Shown here piece by piece: positions 1 to 8,437 of a stretch of DNA of 64,000 nt. Source of the stretch: Chenggangzhangella methanolivorans. Its GTDB lineage: Bacteria; Pseudomonadota; Alphaproteobacteria; Rhizobiales; Methylopilaceae. Below the pieces are notes generated by a model. It did no database searches and was not told the origin of the DNA. It saw only the letters and a list, made by a program, of their open reading frames with translations. The position numbers and the translations under genes were made by a program. The DNA lies in contig NZ_CP081869.1 in assembly GCF_019797865.1 (NCBI RefSeq), forward strand, positions 3,796,501-3,860,500. The letters run 5' to 3'. Numbering within the stretch: the stretch's first letter is position 1; each line of letters begins with the position of its first letter.

Positions 1-2
1 TC

Positions 3-119
3 AAGCAGCAGGGCGGCCGGGTGGTCGGCGGGTCGGGCGAGGAGCTCGGCTCCTGGCTCAAGACCAACACCGAGCGCTGGGGCAAGGTGATCGCCGACGC
101 CGGCATCAAGGGCCAGTAA
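3..119 (+). CDS. TTT transporter solute-binding protein (TctC/Bug family), C-terminal end only
   Basis: Only the last 38 codons are inside the window; the gene begins upstream. The visible residues include SWLKTNTERWGKVIADAG, the usual C-terminal helix of TctC/Bug periplasmic binding proteins. The stop is four bases before the TctB start, followed by TctA, which is the standard tctC-tctB-tctA order. The protein would bind a carboxylate in the periplasm and pass it to the TctAB membrane part. The ligand cannot be read from this fragment. Confidence 0.8.
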   Translation, partial: KQQGGRVVGGSGEELGSWLKTNTERWGKVIADAGIKGQ

Positions 120-123
120 GCCC

Positions 124-570
124 GTGACCAGCCGCTTCGACCTGAAGGACGCGCTGTTCGGCGCGTTCCTGATCGCGGTCGCGTGCCTCGTGTTCTGGGC
201 GACCCGCAACCTCGCCTTCGGCACGCCCGCCGACATGGGGCCGGGCTTCATGCCGCGCGCGCTCGCCGGAATGGCGATGGCCTTCGGGCTGTTCTTCGCC
301 GTCCGCGGGCTGACGCGGGGCGGCGAGCCGATCGAGGCGCCGCAGGTCCGCCCGCTCGCCTGCCTCCTCGCCGCGATCGCGGCCTTCGCGCTGCTCGGCG
401 CGAAGGGCGGCATCGTGGTCGCGGCGGCGGCGACCGTCGTCATCGCCGCGCTCGGGAGCCGCGAGACCAAGGCGCTCGAGATCATTCCCTTCGCGCTCGC
501 GATCGCGGCGGCCTCCGCGCTGCTCTTCGTCAAGGCGCTGTCGCTGCCGCTTCCCGTCGGCTTCTGGTGA
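124..570 (+). CDS. TTT transporter small membrane subunit (TctB family)
   Basis: A 148-residue membrane protein starting with GTG directly after the tctC stop. It shows four hydrophobic segments (about residues 11-28, 47-62, 80-113 and 118-137) and the TctB-like motif PADMGPGFMPRALA between the first two. It ends four bases before the tctA ATG. In characterised systems TctB is the small subunit that works with TctA to import citrate or other carboxylates driven by an ion gradient. The assignment rests on size, topology and position; TctB sequences are poorly conserved. Confidence 0.85.
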   Translation: MTSRFDLKDALFGAFLIAVACLVFWATRNLAFGTPADMGPGFMPRALAGMAMAFGLFFAVRGLTRGGEPIEAPQVRPLACLLAAIAAFALLGAKGGIVVAAAATVVIAALGSRETKALEIIPFALAIAAASALLFVKALSLPLPVGFW

Positions 571-574
571 GGCC

Positions 575-2074
575 ATGGACCTTTTCGCAAATCTCCTGAT
601 CGGCCTGTCGACCGCGACCGAGCCCGTCAATCTCGCCTACTGCCTGTTCGGCGTGCTGATCGGAACCGCGATCGGCGTGCTGCCGGGCATCGGCCCGGTG
701 CCGACGGTGGCGCTGCTGTTGCCCTTCACCTTCGGGCTCGCGCCGCCCACCGCCTTCATCATGCTCGCCGGCATCTTCTATGGCGCGCAATATGGCGGCT
801 CGACCACCGCGATCCTCGTCAACGTCCCGGGCGAAACCTCCTCGGTCGTCACCTGCATCGACGGTCACCAGATGGCGAAGCAGGGCAAGGCCGGCCTCGC
901 GCTCGCGATCGCCGCCATCGGATCGTTTTTCGCCGGCACGGTCGCGACCATCGTGATCGCCGTGCTCGCGCTGCCGCTCGCCTCGCTCGCGCTGAAGTTC
1001 ACGGCGGTCGAATATTTTTCGCTGCTGGTGCTCGGCCTTATCGCGGCCGTCGTGCTCGCCCACGGCTCGGTCGCCAAGGCGCTTGCGATGATCGTGCTCG
1101 GGCTGATCCTCGGAATCGTCGGCATCGACGTCTCGTCGGGCGCGCAGCGCATGACGTTCGGTTTCCCGCAGCTCGCCGACGGGCTCGACTTCGTTCCGAT
1201 CGCCATGGGCCTGTTCGGCCTCGGGGAGATCGCGGCAAATCTCGAACGCCCGACCGACCGGCAGGTGGTGGCCAGGAAGGTCACGGGTCTGCTGCCGAGC
1301 TGGGCGGATCTCAAGACCGCGTTTCCCGCAATGGTGCGCGGCACCGCGATCGGCTCGTTCCTCGGCGTGCTGCCGGGCGGGGGCGCGGCTCTGCCGCCCT
1401 TCACGGCCTATGCGCTCGAGAAGAAATTCGCCAAGGATCCCTCGCAGTTCGGCAAGGGCGCGATCCAGGGCGTGGCGGGGCCCGAAAGCGCCAACAACGC
1501 CGGCGCGCAGACGAGCTTCATCCCGCTGCTGACGCTCGGCATTCCGTCGAACGCGCTGATGGCCCTGATGATCGGCGGCTTGATGATGCATGGCATCCAG
1601 CCCGGCCCCCAGATCATGACCGAGCAGCCGCAGCTCGTCTGGGGCCTGATCGCTTCGATGTGGGTCGGCAACCTGATGCTGCTCGTCATCAACCTGCCGC
1701 TCATCGGCATGTGGATCTCGATGCTGAAGATCCCCTACCGGCTGCTGTTTCCGGCCATCGTGCTGTTCTGCTGCGTGGGCGCGTACGGCATTTCCAACAG
1801 CATGTTCAACGTCTGGCTCATGCTGGGCTGCGCGGCGATCGGCTACTTTTTCATCAAGATCGGCGTGGAGCCCGCGCCGCTGCTGCTCGGCCTTGTGCTC
1901 GGTCCCCAGCTCGAGGAAAACTTCCGCCGCGCCATGCTGATCGCCGACGGCGACGTCAGCGTGTTCTTCACCTCGCCGATCTCGGCCGTGATCCTCGCGG
2001 TCGTGGCCGCCCTGCTGATCGCGATGTTCTCGCCCAAGATCGCGCGCAAGCGCGAGGAGGCGCTGGCCGAATAG
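575..2074 (+). CDS. TTT transporter large membrane subunit (TctA family)
   Basis: A 499-residue polytopic membrane protein with the TctA signatures: an N-terminal GVLPGIGPVPTVALLLPFTF segment, a GAQYGGSTTAILVNVPGE loop at about residue 70, and the matching second-half motif GVLPGGGAALPPF at about 263 followed by PESANNAGAQTSFIPLLTLG. The length is typical of the family (about 500). It forms the permease of the first TTT system with the two upstream genes. It is followed after 36 bases by a 2-hydroxyacid dehydrogenase, which suggests a hydroxy- or keto-acid substrate; that is inference. Confidence 0.95.
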   Translation: MDLFANLLIGLSTATEPVNLAYCLFGVLIGTAIGVLPGIGPVPTVALLLPFTFGLAPPTAFIMLAGIFYGAQYGGSTTAILVNVPGETSSVVTCIDGHQMAKQGKAGLALAIAAIGSFFAGTVATIVIAVLALPLASLALKFTAVEYFSLLVLGLIAAVVLAHGSVAKALAMIVLGLILGIVGIDVSSGAQRMTFGFPQLADGLDFVPIAMGLFGLGEIAANLERPTDRQVVARKVTGLLPSWADLKTAFPAMVRGTAIGSFLGVLPGGGAALPPFTAYALEKKFAKDPSQFGKGAIQGVAGPESANNAGAQTSFIPLLTLGIPSNALMALMIGGLMMHGIQPGPQIMTEQPQLVWGLIASMWVGNLMLLVINLPLIGMWISMLKIPYRLLFPAIVLFCCVGAYGISNSMFNVWLMLGCAAIGYFFIKIGVEPAPLLLGLVLGPQLEENFRRAMLIADGDVSVFFTSPISAVILAVVAALLIAMFSPKIARKREEALAE

Positions 2075-2110
2075 CCGGCGCCTCTCGCCCGTCTTTCAAG
2101 GAACGCCCGC

Positions 2111-3087
2111 ATGTCCGACGCCGCCCGCCGCGAACCCCTGCTCGTCCTCGGCGAGCTGATGGGCAATTCCGAGCGCGACCTCGGGCGGCGCTTCGAACTG
2201 CTGCGACGGGCGCCGACGGGCCTGACGCGCTGCTCGCCGAGCGCGGAGCGGAGATCCGCGGGATCGTCACCCGCGGCCGCCTGCCCATCAACGCCGCGCT
2301 GATGGATCGCCTGCCGAAGCTCGAGATCGTGTCGGGCTTCGGCGTCGGCTATGACAGCGTCGACGTCGCGGAAGCCGCCAGGCGCGGGATCGTCGTCACC
2401 AACACGCCAGACGTGCTGACCGACGAGGTCGCGGACTTCACCGTCGGCCTTACGCTCGCGACCATCCGCGAGATCCCGCAGTCCGACGTCTACCTGCGCT
2501 CGGGCGGCTGGAACGGCGGCCCGTTCCGCCTCACCGCGACGCTGCGCGACCGCACGATCGGGATCGCGGGCATGGGGCGGATCGGCCAGGCGGTGGCGAA
2601 GCGCCTCGAGCCCTTCGGGCGGCCGATCGCCTATCATTCGCGCCGCCCGGTCGAGGGGCTCGGCTATCGGCATTTTCCCGATCTCCTCGGTCTCGCGCAG
2701 GCCTGCGACGTGCTGATCGTCATCCTGCCGGGCGGGGCGGCGACCAACAAAGCGGTGAACGCCGAGGTCCTGAAGGCGCTCGGCCCCAACGGCGTGCTGA
2801 TCAACGTCGCGCGCGGCTCGGTGGTGGACGAGGCGGCGCTGGTCGATGCGCTGACGTCCGGCGGGATCCTGGCCGCCGGCCTCGACGTGTTCGAGCGCGA
2901 GCCGGCCTACATGCCGGAGCTCGGCAGGCTCGCCAACGTCGTGCTGACGCCCCATGTCGGCTCCGGCACCCATTGGACGCGAGAGCGGATGGCGGATCTG
3001 ACGGTCGCGAACCTCGAGACCTGGTTCGACGGCAAGGGCCCGGTGACGCCAGTGCCAGAAACGCCCTGGACCGCCCAGTCCGCCTGA
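2111..3087 (+). CDS. D-2-hydroxyacid dehydrogenase (NAD(P)-dependent; glyoxylate/hydroxypyruvate reductase-like), frameshifted
   Basis: The product belongs to the D-isomer-specific 2-hydroxyacid dehydrogenases. Visible features are the substrate-domain LEIVSGFGVGYDSVD, the Rossmann motif GIAGMGRIGQAVAKRL, INVARGSVVDEAAL with the conserved Arg, the acidic residue in LDVFEREP, and the catalytic His in LTPHVGSGTHWTRERM. The N-terminus (MSDAARREPLLVLGEL) is in one frame and everything after about 2200 in another, so a small indel near 2195-2215 breaks the frame as given. The rest is intact at normal length (about 325). Family members reduce glyoxylate or hydroxypyruvate. Placed between a carboxylate transporter and the hydroxyaspartate genes, a role in glyoxylate or 2-hydroxyacid conversion is plausible. 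Confidence 0.85.
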
Positions 3088-3101
3088 ACCTGAGGCCTCA
3101 G

Positions 3102-3395
3102 ATGCCCGCCGCCAAGATCGTCGCCGTCCTGATCGCCCGGCCCGGCCGGGCGGAGGAGCTCGAGGCCCTGCTTCTGGGAATGGCGGAGCCAAGTCGCGCG
3201 GAGCCCGGCTCGCTGCGCTGGGACGTGTGGCGGGACAAAGCGGACCCGAACCGCTTCGTGCTGGACGAACTCTATGTCGACGCCGACGCGGTCGCGGCCC
3301 ATCGCGAGACGCCGCATTTCCGGGACTATGTCTCGAAGGTCGGGGAGCTGGCGGAGCGAACCGCGTTCGTCCTCGATCCCGTGCGCGTGGGATAG
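3102..3395 (+). CDS. antibiotic-biosynthesis-monooxygenase (ABM) fold small protein
   Basis: A 97-residue protein with the dimeric alpha-beta-barrel ABM pattern: an opening strand KIVAVLIARPG, a helix EELEALLLGMAEPSR, a central strand GSLRWDVWRDKADPNRF, and the typical ELYVDADAVAAHRETPHF stretch. Many such proteins are small monooxygenases or quinol-processing enzymes; others have no known activity. The start ATG lies 14 bases after the dehydrogenase stop, so the two are probably co-transcribed. The specific function is unknown. Confidence 0.75.
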   Translation: MPAAKIVAVLIARPGRAEELEALLLGMAEPSRAEPGSLRWDVWRDKADPNRFVLDELYVDADAVAAHRETPHFRDYVSKVGELAERTAFVLDPVRVG

Positions 3396-3745
3396 GCTCC
3401 GGCATATCCGCCATGCCGCGGCGGGCGTTCCGCCGATCGGCGGCGTTTGCATTATGCGCTCGGCCCGATTTCGCGAAGCTTTGAATGCGGATGCGCGGAA
3501 TTTCACCCTCGCGGCCACGTCCGGGGCTGGATCAGCCTCGGCTTCGTCCCATTGAACTGACCGATCTGATCGATCGGCGCCGATCGACGTCAAAAAATGA
3601 ATGCAAAATCATTTGGCGATCTGGAGCGGCGTGATACCAAGCAGCGCGTGAGCGGCCTTCGACGCGCCGTGGCCTGCGACCGGAGGCCCGCCGCATGGGG
3701 GCCGGCCGGCCTCGAAACGCTCGGAGCTTCAAGGAGCGGCGACCG
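3396..3745 (+). promoter_or_regulatory. 350-base intergenic promoter region ahead of the hydroxyaspartate genes
   Basis: No credible gene is present. The stretch is more AT-rich than its surroundings around 3590-3612 and holds the shared TGAATGCAAA motif, annotated separately. Two weaker look-alikes occur at about 3445-3454 (TTTGCATTAT) and 3481-3490 (TTGAATGCGG). A Shine-Dalgarno AAGGAG at 3731-3736 precedes the bhcB ATG at 3746. No sigma-70 -35/-10 pair is clear enough to call. Confidence 0.5.
3593..3608 (+). promoter_or_regulatory. putative GntR (FCD) operator, copy 1
   Basis: The sequence AAAAATGAATGCAAAA lies 138 bases before the bhcB start. The same 16 bases occur in reverse orientation at 8340-8355, and the core TGAATGCAAA also occurs at 9234-9243 and (reversed) at 18220-18229. 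The core resembles the TTGnATnCAA half-symmetric sites of FCD-type GntR regulators. Assignment to the regulator at 8438 is inference. Confidence 0.6.
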
Positions 3746-4693
3746 ATGATCATCCCGACCCTCGACGACATGCTCGCCGCTCACGAGCGCATCAAGCCGC
3801 ATGTCCATCGCACCCCGGTGCTGACGTCGAGCCACGTCGACGGCCTCGCCGGCGCGCAGCTGTTCTTCAAATGCGAGAACCTGCAGAAGGCCGGCGCCTT
3901 CAAGGCTCGCGGCGCGTCGAACGCCGTGTTCGGGCTGTCCGACGCCGAGGCCGCGCGCGGCGTCGCCACTCATTCCTCCGGCAATCACGGCACGTGCCTG
4001 TCCTATGCGGCGGGCCGGCGAGGAATCCCCTGCACCGTCGTGATGCCGCGCACTGCCCCGCAAGCGAAGAAGGACGCGGTCGCCGGCTACGGCGCGCGGG
4101 TGGTCGAATGCGAGCCGTCCGTGACGTCGCGCGAGGCGACGTTCGCCGAGGTGGTGGCCGAGACCGGCGCCGAGTTCGTGCACCCCTACAACGACCCGCG
4201 GGTGATCGCGGGGCAGGGCACCTGCGCGAAGGAGATGATCGAGAACGTCGAAAGTCTCGACGCGGTGATCGCGCCCATCGGCGGCGGCGGCATGGTGTCG
4301 GGCACGTGCCTGACGCTCTCCAACCTTGCGCCGAACATCAAGATCTACGCCGCCGAGCCCGAGCAGGCCGACGACGCGGCGCGAAGCTTCAAGGCCGGCC
4401 ACATCATCGCCGACGACGCGCCCGAGACTGTCGCCGACGGCCTGCGCGTGCCGCTCAAGGACCTCACCTGGCGCTTCGTGAAGTCCCATGTGACCGACAT
4501 CCTGACGGTCTCCGAGCAGGAGATCGTCGACGCCATGAAGCTGATCTGGAAGCGCATGAAGATCGTGGTCGAACCGTCATCCGCGGTTCCGCTCGCCGCG
4601 GTCCTGAAAAACCCGGACGTCTTCGCGCAGAAGCGCGTCGGCGTCATCCTGACGGGCGGCAACGTCGATCTCGACAAGCTGCCCTGGCTGTGA
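3746..4693 (+). CDS. bhcB: beta-hydroxyaspartate dehydratase / threonine-dehydratase-family PLP enzyme (BhcB-like)
   Basis: A 315-residue fold-type II PLP enzyme. The Schiff-base Lys53 sits in AGAFKARGASNAV, the phosphate loop is PIGGGGMVSG, and SSGNHG is the substrate loop. The protein lacks the C-terminal ACT regulatory domain of biosynthetic threonine deaminase, as do serine racemase and L-threo-3-hydroxyaspartate ammonia-lyase. In the beta-hydroxyaspartate cycle BhcB removes water from (2R,3S)-beta-hydroxyaspartate to give iminosuccinate. Assignment depends on the next two genes, which are the DSD1-like aldolase and the mu-crystallin-like reductase in the known bhcB-C-D order. An AAGGAG site decides the ATG at 3746. 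Alone it could equally be a serine/threonine dehydratase. Confidence 0.8.
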   Translation: MIIPTLDDMLAAHERIKPHVHRTPVLTSSHVDGLAGAQLFFKCENLQKAGAFKARGASNAVFGLSDAEAARGVATHSSGNHGTCLSYAAGRRGIPCTVVMPRTAPQAKKDAVAGYGARVVECEPSVTSREATFAEVVAETGAEFVHPYNDPRVIAGQGTCAKEMIENVESLDAVIAPIGGGGMVSGTCLTLSNLAPNIKIYAAEPEQADDAARSFKAGHIIADDAPETVADGLRVPLKDLTWRFVKSHVTDILTVSEQEIVDAMKLIWKRMKIVVEPSSAVPLAAVLKNPDVFAQKRVGVILTGGNVDLDKLPWL

Positions 4694-4706
4694 AGGAGAC
4701 GACGAC

Positions 4707-5870
4707 ATGAAGATGGAAACGAAGTTCGAAGGCCTCGAGGTCGGCTTCGACGTTCCCGCCCTGCCGGGGATGGACGAGAGCGAGATCTCCACGCCCTGCC
4801 TCGTGCTCGACCTCGACGCGCTCGAGCGCAACGTCAAGAAGATGGGCGACTACGCCAAGGCCCATGGCATCCGCCACCGCGCCCACGGCAAGATGCACAA
4901 GTCCGTCGACGTGCTGAAGCTCCAGCAGGAGCTCGGCGGCGCGGTCGGCGTGTGCTGCCAGAAGGTGTCGGAGGCGGAGGTCTTCGCCCGCGGCGGCATC
5001 AAGGACATTCTGGTATCCAACCAGGTGCGCGATCCGGCCAAGATCGACCGTCTCGCCCGCCTGCCGAAATACGGCGCGCGCATCATCGTCTGCGTCGACG
5101 ACGTGACGAACGTGAAAGATCTGTCGGCCGCCGCCGTGAAGCACGCGACGCAGCTCGATTGCTTCGTCGAGGTCGATTGCGGCGCAGGCCGCTGCGGCGT
5201 CGTCACTCCGCCGGAAGTGGTCGAGATCGCCAAGGCCATCGACGCCGCTGAAGGCCTGCGTTTCGCGGGTCTCCAGGCCTATCAGGGCGCGATGCAGCAC
5301 ATCGTGTCCTACGAGGAGCGCAAGGCCAAGACCGACGCCGTGGTCGCCCAGGTGACCGGCGTGGTCGAGGCGCTGAAGGCGGTCGGCCTCGAATGCGAGC
5401 TCGTGAGCGGCGCCGGCACCGGCAGCTACTATTTCGAGACCGGCTCGGGCGTCTTCAACGAACTGCAGTGCGGCAGCTACGCCTTCATGGACGCCGACTA
5501 CGGCCGCGTGCACGACCAGAAGGGCGAGCGCATCGACAAGGGCGAGTGGGAGAACGCGCTGTTCATCCTCACGAGCGTCATGAGCCACGCCAAGTCCGGC
5601 AAGGCGATCTGCGACGCCGGCCTCAAGGCCCAGTCGGTCGACTCCGGCCTCCCCGTCATCTTCGGCCGCGAGGACGTGAAGTACATCAAGTGCTCCGACG
5701 AGCACGGCGTCATCGAGGATTCGGGCAACGTGCTCGCCATCAACGAGAAGCTGCGCCTCGTGCCGGGCCATTGCGACCCGACCTGCAACGTCCACGACTG
5801 GTATGTGGGCGTGCGCGACGGCAAGGTCGAGACGGTGTGGCCGGTCTCGGCCCGCGGCAAGGCCTACTGA
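4707..5870 (+). CDS. bhcC: beta-hydroxyaspartate aldolase (DSD1/D-threonine aldolase family, BhcC-like)
   Basis: A 387-residue fold-type III PLP enzyme (alanine-racemase barrel, then a D-serine-dehydratase-like C-terminal domain). The PLP lysine is Lys62 in RAHGKMHKSVDV. The C-terminal metal-site motif PGHCDPTCNVHDWYVG supplies the His/Cys ligands expected for a divalent-metal-dependent D-threonine-aldolase-type enzyme. In the beta-hydroxyaspartate cycle BhcC condenses glycine and glyoxylate to (2R,3S)-beta-hydroxyaspartate. It starts 13 bases after the bhcB stop behind GAAGGAG. A plain 3-hydroxy-D-aspartate or D-threonine aldolase is the alternative; the flanking genes favour BhcC. Confidence 0.85.
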   Translation: MKMETKFEGLEVGFDVPALPGMDESEISTPCLVLDLDALERNVKKMGDYAKAHGIRHRAHGKMHKSVDVLKLQQELGGAVGVCCQKVSEAEVFARGGIKDILVSNQVRDPAKIDRLARLPKYGARIIVCVDDVTNVKDLSAAAVKHATQLDCFVEVDCGAGRCGVVTPPEVVEIAKAIDAAEGLRFAGLQAYQGAMQHIVSYEERKAKTDAVVAQVTGVVEALKAVGLECELVSGAGTGSYYFETGSGVFNELQCGSYAFMDADYGRVHDQKGERIDKGEWENALFILTSVMSHAKSGKAICDAGLKAQSVDSGLPVIFGREDVKYIKCSDEHGVIEDSGNVLAINEKLRLVPGHCDPTCNVHDWYVGVRDGKVETVWPVSARGKAY

Positions 5871-5892
5871 TCAGCGAAAGGCGTCACCCCTC

Positions 5893-6858
5893 ATGATCAT
5901 CGTTCCCGAGCGCGACGTCGCCGGACTGATCACCCCTGCCGAGTGCTTTGAAGCCGTCGAGAGCGTGTTCGCCTCGATGGCTTCGAAGGCGGCCTACAAC
6001 TTCCCGGTCATCCGCGAGGCCATCGGCCATGCGGACGCGCTCTATGGCTTCAAGTCGGGCTTCGACCGCCAGTCGCTGGCGCTTGGCCTGAAGTCCGGCG
6101 GGTTCTGGCCGGGCAACATGGCCAAGGGCCTCACCAACCACCAGTCGACCGTCTTTCTGTTCGACGCCGACACCGGCCGCTGCAAGGCGGTGATCGGCGG
6201 CAACCTGCTGACGGCGCTGCGGACGGCCGCCGCCTCCTCGATCTCGATCAAGCATCTCGCCCGCAAGGACGCGAAGGTGATCGGCATGATCGGCGCTGGC
6301 CACCAGTCCACCTTCCAGCTCCGCTCCGCGCTCGCGCAGCGTGCGTTCGAGAAGGTCATCGGCTGGAACATCGAGCCGGAGGCGTTGACGAAGCTGAAGG
6401 ACGTCGCGGCCGAGAAAGGGCTGCTGTTCGAGGCGGTGGATCTCGACCGGATGGGCGCCGAGGCCGACGTGATCATCACGATCACCTCCTCGTTCGACCC
6501 GATCCTGAAAGCAGCGCAGGTGCGCCCCGGCGTTCACCTCGCCTGCATGGGCACCGACACCAAGGGCAAGCAGGAGGTCGAGGCCGAGCTCGTGGCGAAG
6601 GCGACCGTCTTCACCGACGAGATCGCGCAGTCGATCACCATCGGCGAATGCCAGCACGCGATCGCCGCGGGGCTCATCAAGCAGGACGCGATCGTGGAGC
6701 TCGGCGCCGTGATCAACGGCGACCATCCGGGCCGGACCTCGGACGAGGAGATCACGCTGTTCGACGGCACCGGCGTCGGGCTGCAGGATCTTGCGGTCGC
6801 GTCGAAAGTCGCCGAGCGCGCGAGCGCCTCGGGGCAGGGGACCGACGTCGACTTCTGA
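5893..6858 (+). CDS. bhcD: iminosuccinate reductase (ornithine cyclodeaminase/mu-crystallin family, BhcD-like)
   Basis: A 321-residue protein of the ornithine cyclodeaminase/mu-crystallin family. It shows the family lysine in LALGLKSGGFWP (about residue 67), the segment GNLLTALRTAAASSISIKHL, and the dinucleotide-binding GMIGAGHQST at about 131-140. In the beta-hydroxyaspartate cycle BhcD reduces iminosuccinate to aspartate with NAD(P)H. It follows bhcC by 22 bases, forming bhcB-bhcC-bhcD. Other family members are alanine dehydrogenase, ketimine reductase and ornithine cyclodeaminase; only the context points to iminosuccinate. A terminator-like hairpin lies about 200 bases downstream. Confidence 0.82.
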   Translation: MIIVPERDVAGLITPAECFEAVESVFASMASKAAYNFPVIREAIGHADALYGFKSGFDRQSLALGLKSGGFWPGNMAKGLTNHQSTVFLFDADTGRCKAVIGGNLLTALRTAAASSISIKHLARKDAKVIGMIGAGHQSTFQLRSALAQRAFEKVIGWNIEPEALTKLKDVAAEKGLLFEAVDLDRMGAEADVIITITSSFDPILKAAQVRPGVHLACMGTDTKGKQEVEAELVAKATVFTDEIAQSITIGECQHAIAAGLIKQDAIVELGAVINGDHPGRTSDEEITLFDGTGVGLQDLAVASKVAERASASGQGTDVDF

Positions 6859-6886
6859 CGTTGGTTGGCCACGGCATGACCGAACC

Positions 6887-7021
6887 GCGTGCTTCGAGAC
6901 GCCGTCCTCGCGGACGGCTCCTCAGCATGAGGGAGGTCTGCGCATTGGCTTAGCGCTTCATGGAGCGCTCAAACCAACCTCATGCTGAGGAGCCCGCGCC
7001 AGCGGGCGTCTCGAAGCACGC
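6887..7021. repeat. paired palindromic intergenic repeat, copy 1 of 3
   Basis: Two inverted arms face each other. The left arm begins GCGTGCTTCGAGAC and carries CTCCTCAGCATGAGG. The right arm carries CCTCATGCTGAGGAGC and ends GTCTCGAAGCACGC. Each arm also holds its own small palindrome (CCGTCC..GGACGG on the left, CCCGC..GCGGG on the right). Closely related pairs occur at 11428-11548 and 62067-62190. They look like REP/BIME-type elements common in Rhizobiales intergenic DNA. Confidence 0.85.
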
Positions 7022-7053
7022 AGTTCGTTGATCCAGATTTCTGGAAATGAAGA

Positions 7054-7084
7054 GGGCGGCGTCCTTTGCGGGCGCCGCCCTTTT
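7054..7084 (+). terminator. Rho-independent terminator after bhcBCD
   Basis: An 8-base-pair stem GGGCGGCG (7054-7061) and CGCCGCCC (7073-7080) is followed by TTTT on the plus strand. It sits between convergent bhcD and the minus-strand aminotransferase, so it could also slow transcription from the other side, but the T run favours the plus strand. Confidence 0.7.
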
Positions 7085-7089
7085 ACATC

Positions 7090-8287
7090 TCAGCCAGCCA
7101 CCGCGCGAAGCGGCGCGTTCTGGGTCTTGGCGCCCTCGAGCGAGGCCATCGCGGCCTGAACGCCGCCGCTGCGATGGGGCACGCCGGCGGCGCTGAGCCC
7201 CATCTCGACGCCCGACAGCGCGCCGATCAGCATCAGCTCGTTGCACTCGCCGAGATGGCCGATGCGGAACACCTTGCCCTGGAGCTTCGCAAGGCCGGTG
7301 CCGAGCGAGATGTCGTACTTTTCGAGCGCGATCTTGCGGAAGACGTCGGCGTCATGGCTCGGCGGCATCATCACCGCGGTCAGCACCGGCGAATATTCCT
7401 TGGGGTTCCGGCAGAGGATCTCCAGCCCCCAAGCCTCGACCGCGGCGCGGGTCGCGGCGGCGAGCCGCTGGTGGCGGGCGAAGACGTTCTCGAGCCCCTC
7501 CTCGAGCAGGATCGCGATCGCCTCGTTGAGACCCCACAGCAGGTTGGTGGCGGGCGTGTAGGGAACCAGCCGTCGGCGTTCGGCTTCATCATCTCGGCCC
7601 AATCCCAGTAGGAGCGGGGCATGGTGTTGGTCTTGGACGCCGCGAGCGCCTTGTCCGAGATCGCGGTGAAGCCGAGGCCCGGCGGCAGCATCAGGCCCTT
7701 CTGCGAGCAGCTGACGGTGACGTCCACGCCCCATTCGTCGTGCCGCAGATCCGCCGAGGCGAGGCCGGAGATCGAGTCGACCAGCAGGAGAGCAGGGTGG
7801 TTCGCCGCGTCGATCGCCTTGCGGATCTCCGCGATGCGGCTCGTCACGCCCGTCGACGTCTCGTTGTGCACGACCGCCACGGCCTTGATGGCGTGGGCCT
7901 TGTCCTCGGAGAGCTTGGCCTCGACCAGAGCCGGGTCGACGCCGCTGCGCCAGTCGCCGGGCACGAAGTCGACCTCGACGCCCCAGCGGTCCGCCATCTT
8001 CTTCCAAAGGCTCGCGAAATGTCCGGTCTCGACCATCAGCACGCGGTCGCCGGGCGAGCGTGTTGACGATCGTGGCCTCCCACGCGCCGGTGCCCGATCC
8101 CGGATAGATCACCACCGGGCTCTTCGTCTGGAACACCGCCTGGCAGCCCGCCAGAACCTCGCGGCCGAGCTTCTGGAAGTCCGGTCCGCGATGATCGATC
8201 ACCCTGCCGGTTCATGGCGCGCAGCACGCGCTCAGGCACCGGCGACGGGCCGGGAATGTTCAGGAAATGATGTCCGCGCTGCGTCAT
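7090..8287 (-). CDS. bhcA: aspartate/serine-glyoxylate aminotransferase (BhcA/SgaA-like), frameshifted
   Basis: A fold-type I PLP aminotransferase of the alanine/serine-glyoxylate family: N-terminal HFLNIPGPSPVPERVLRAMN, then DHRGPDF, PGSGTGAWEATI, VVHNETSTGVTS, LLLVDSISGLAS and the PLP lysine in VSCSQKGLMLPPG; it ends with FRIGHLGECNELMLIGAL. As given it is broken three times: one extra G in a run near 8210, a missing dinucleotide near 8055, and one missing C near 7567; undoing each restores a full protein of about 400 residues. The start at 8287 has a GGAGAGGGAGAG site. In the beta-hydroxyaspartate cycle BhcA moves the amino group of aspartate to glyoxylate, giving oxaloacetate and glycine. 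SgaA of the serine cycle is a close relative, so the amino donor (aspartate or serine) is not settled by sequence. Confidence 0.78.
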
Positions 8288-8339
8288 GGGACGCTCTCCC
8301 TCTCCGCGTCGCCGCTTCCGAGCGACTTCGGTCTCCTGT

Positions 8340-8355
8340 TTTTGCATTCATTTTT
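8340..8355 (-). promoter_or_regulatory. putative GntR operator, copy 2, in the bhcA/gntR divergent promoter
   Basis: TTTTGCATTCATTTTT is the exact reverse complement of the 16-base copy at 3593-3608. It lies about 53 bases before the bhcA start and 83 before the GntR start, a position suited to control of both and to autoregulation. Confidence 0.65.
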
Positions 8356-8437
8356 GGAGCCTGCAAGTCACGTTCGAACGCAAGGTGTGTCCTGCTGGCG
8401 CTCGACAGATGCGCAAGCCTGGCCTATCCAGTGAGAT

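Noticed and set aside
3445-3490. Two weaker operator look-alikes (TTTGCATTAT and TTGAATGCGG)
   Set aside because: Each misses conserved positions; they might be auxiliary sites but cannot be supported alone.
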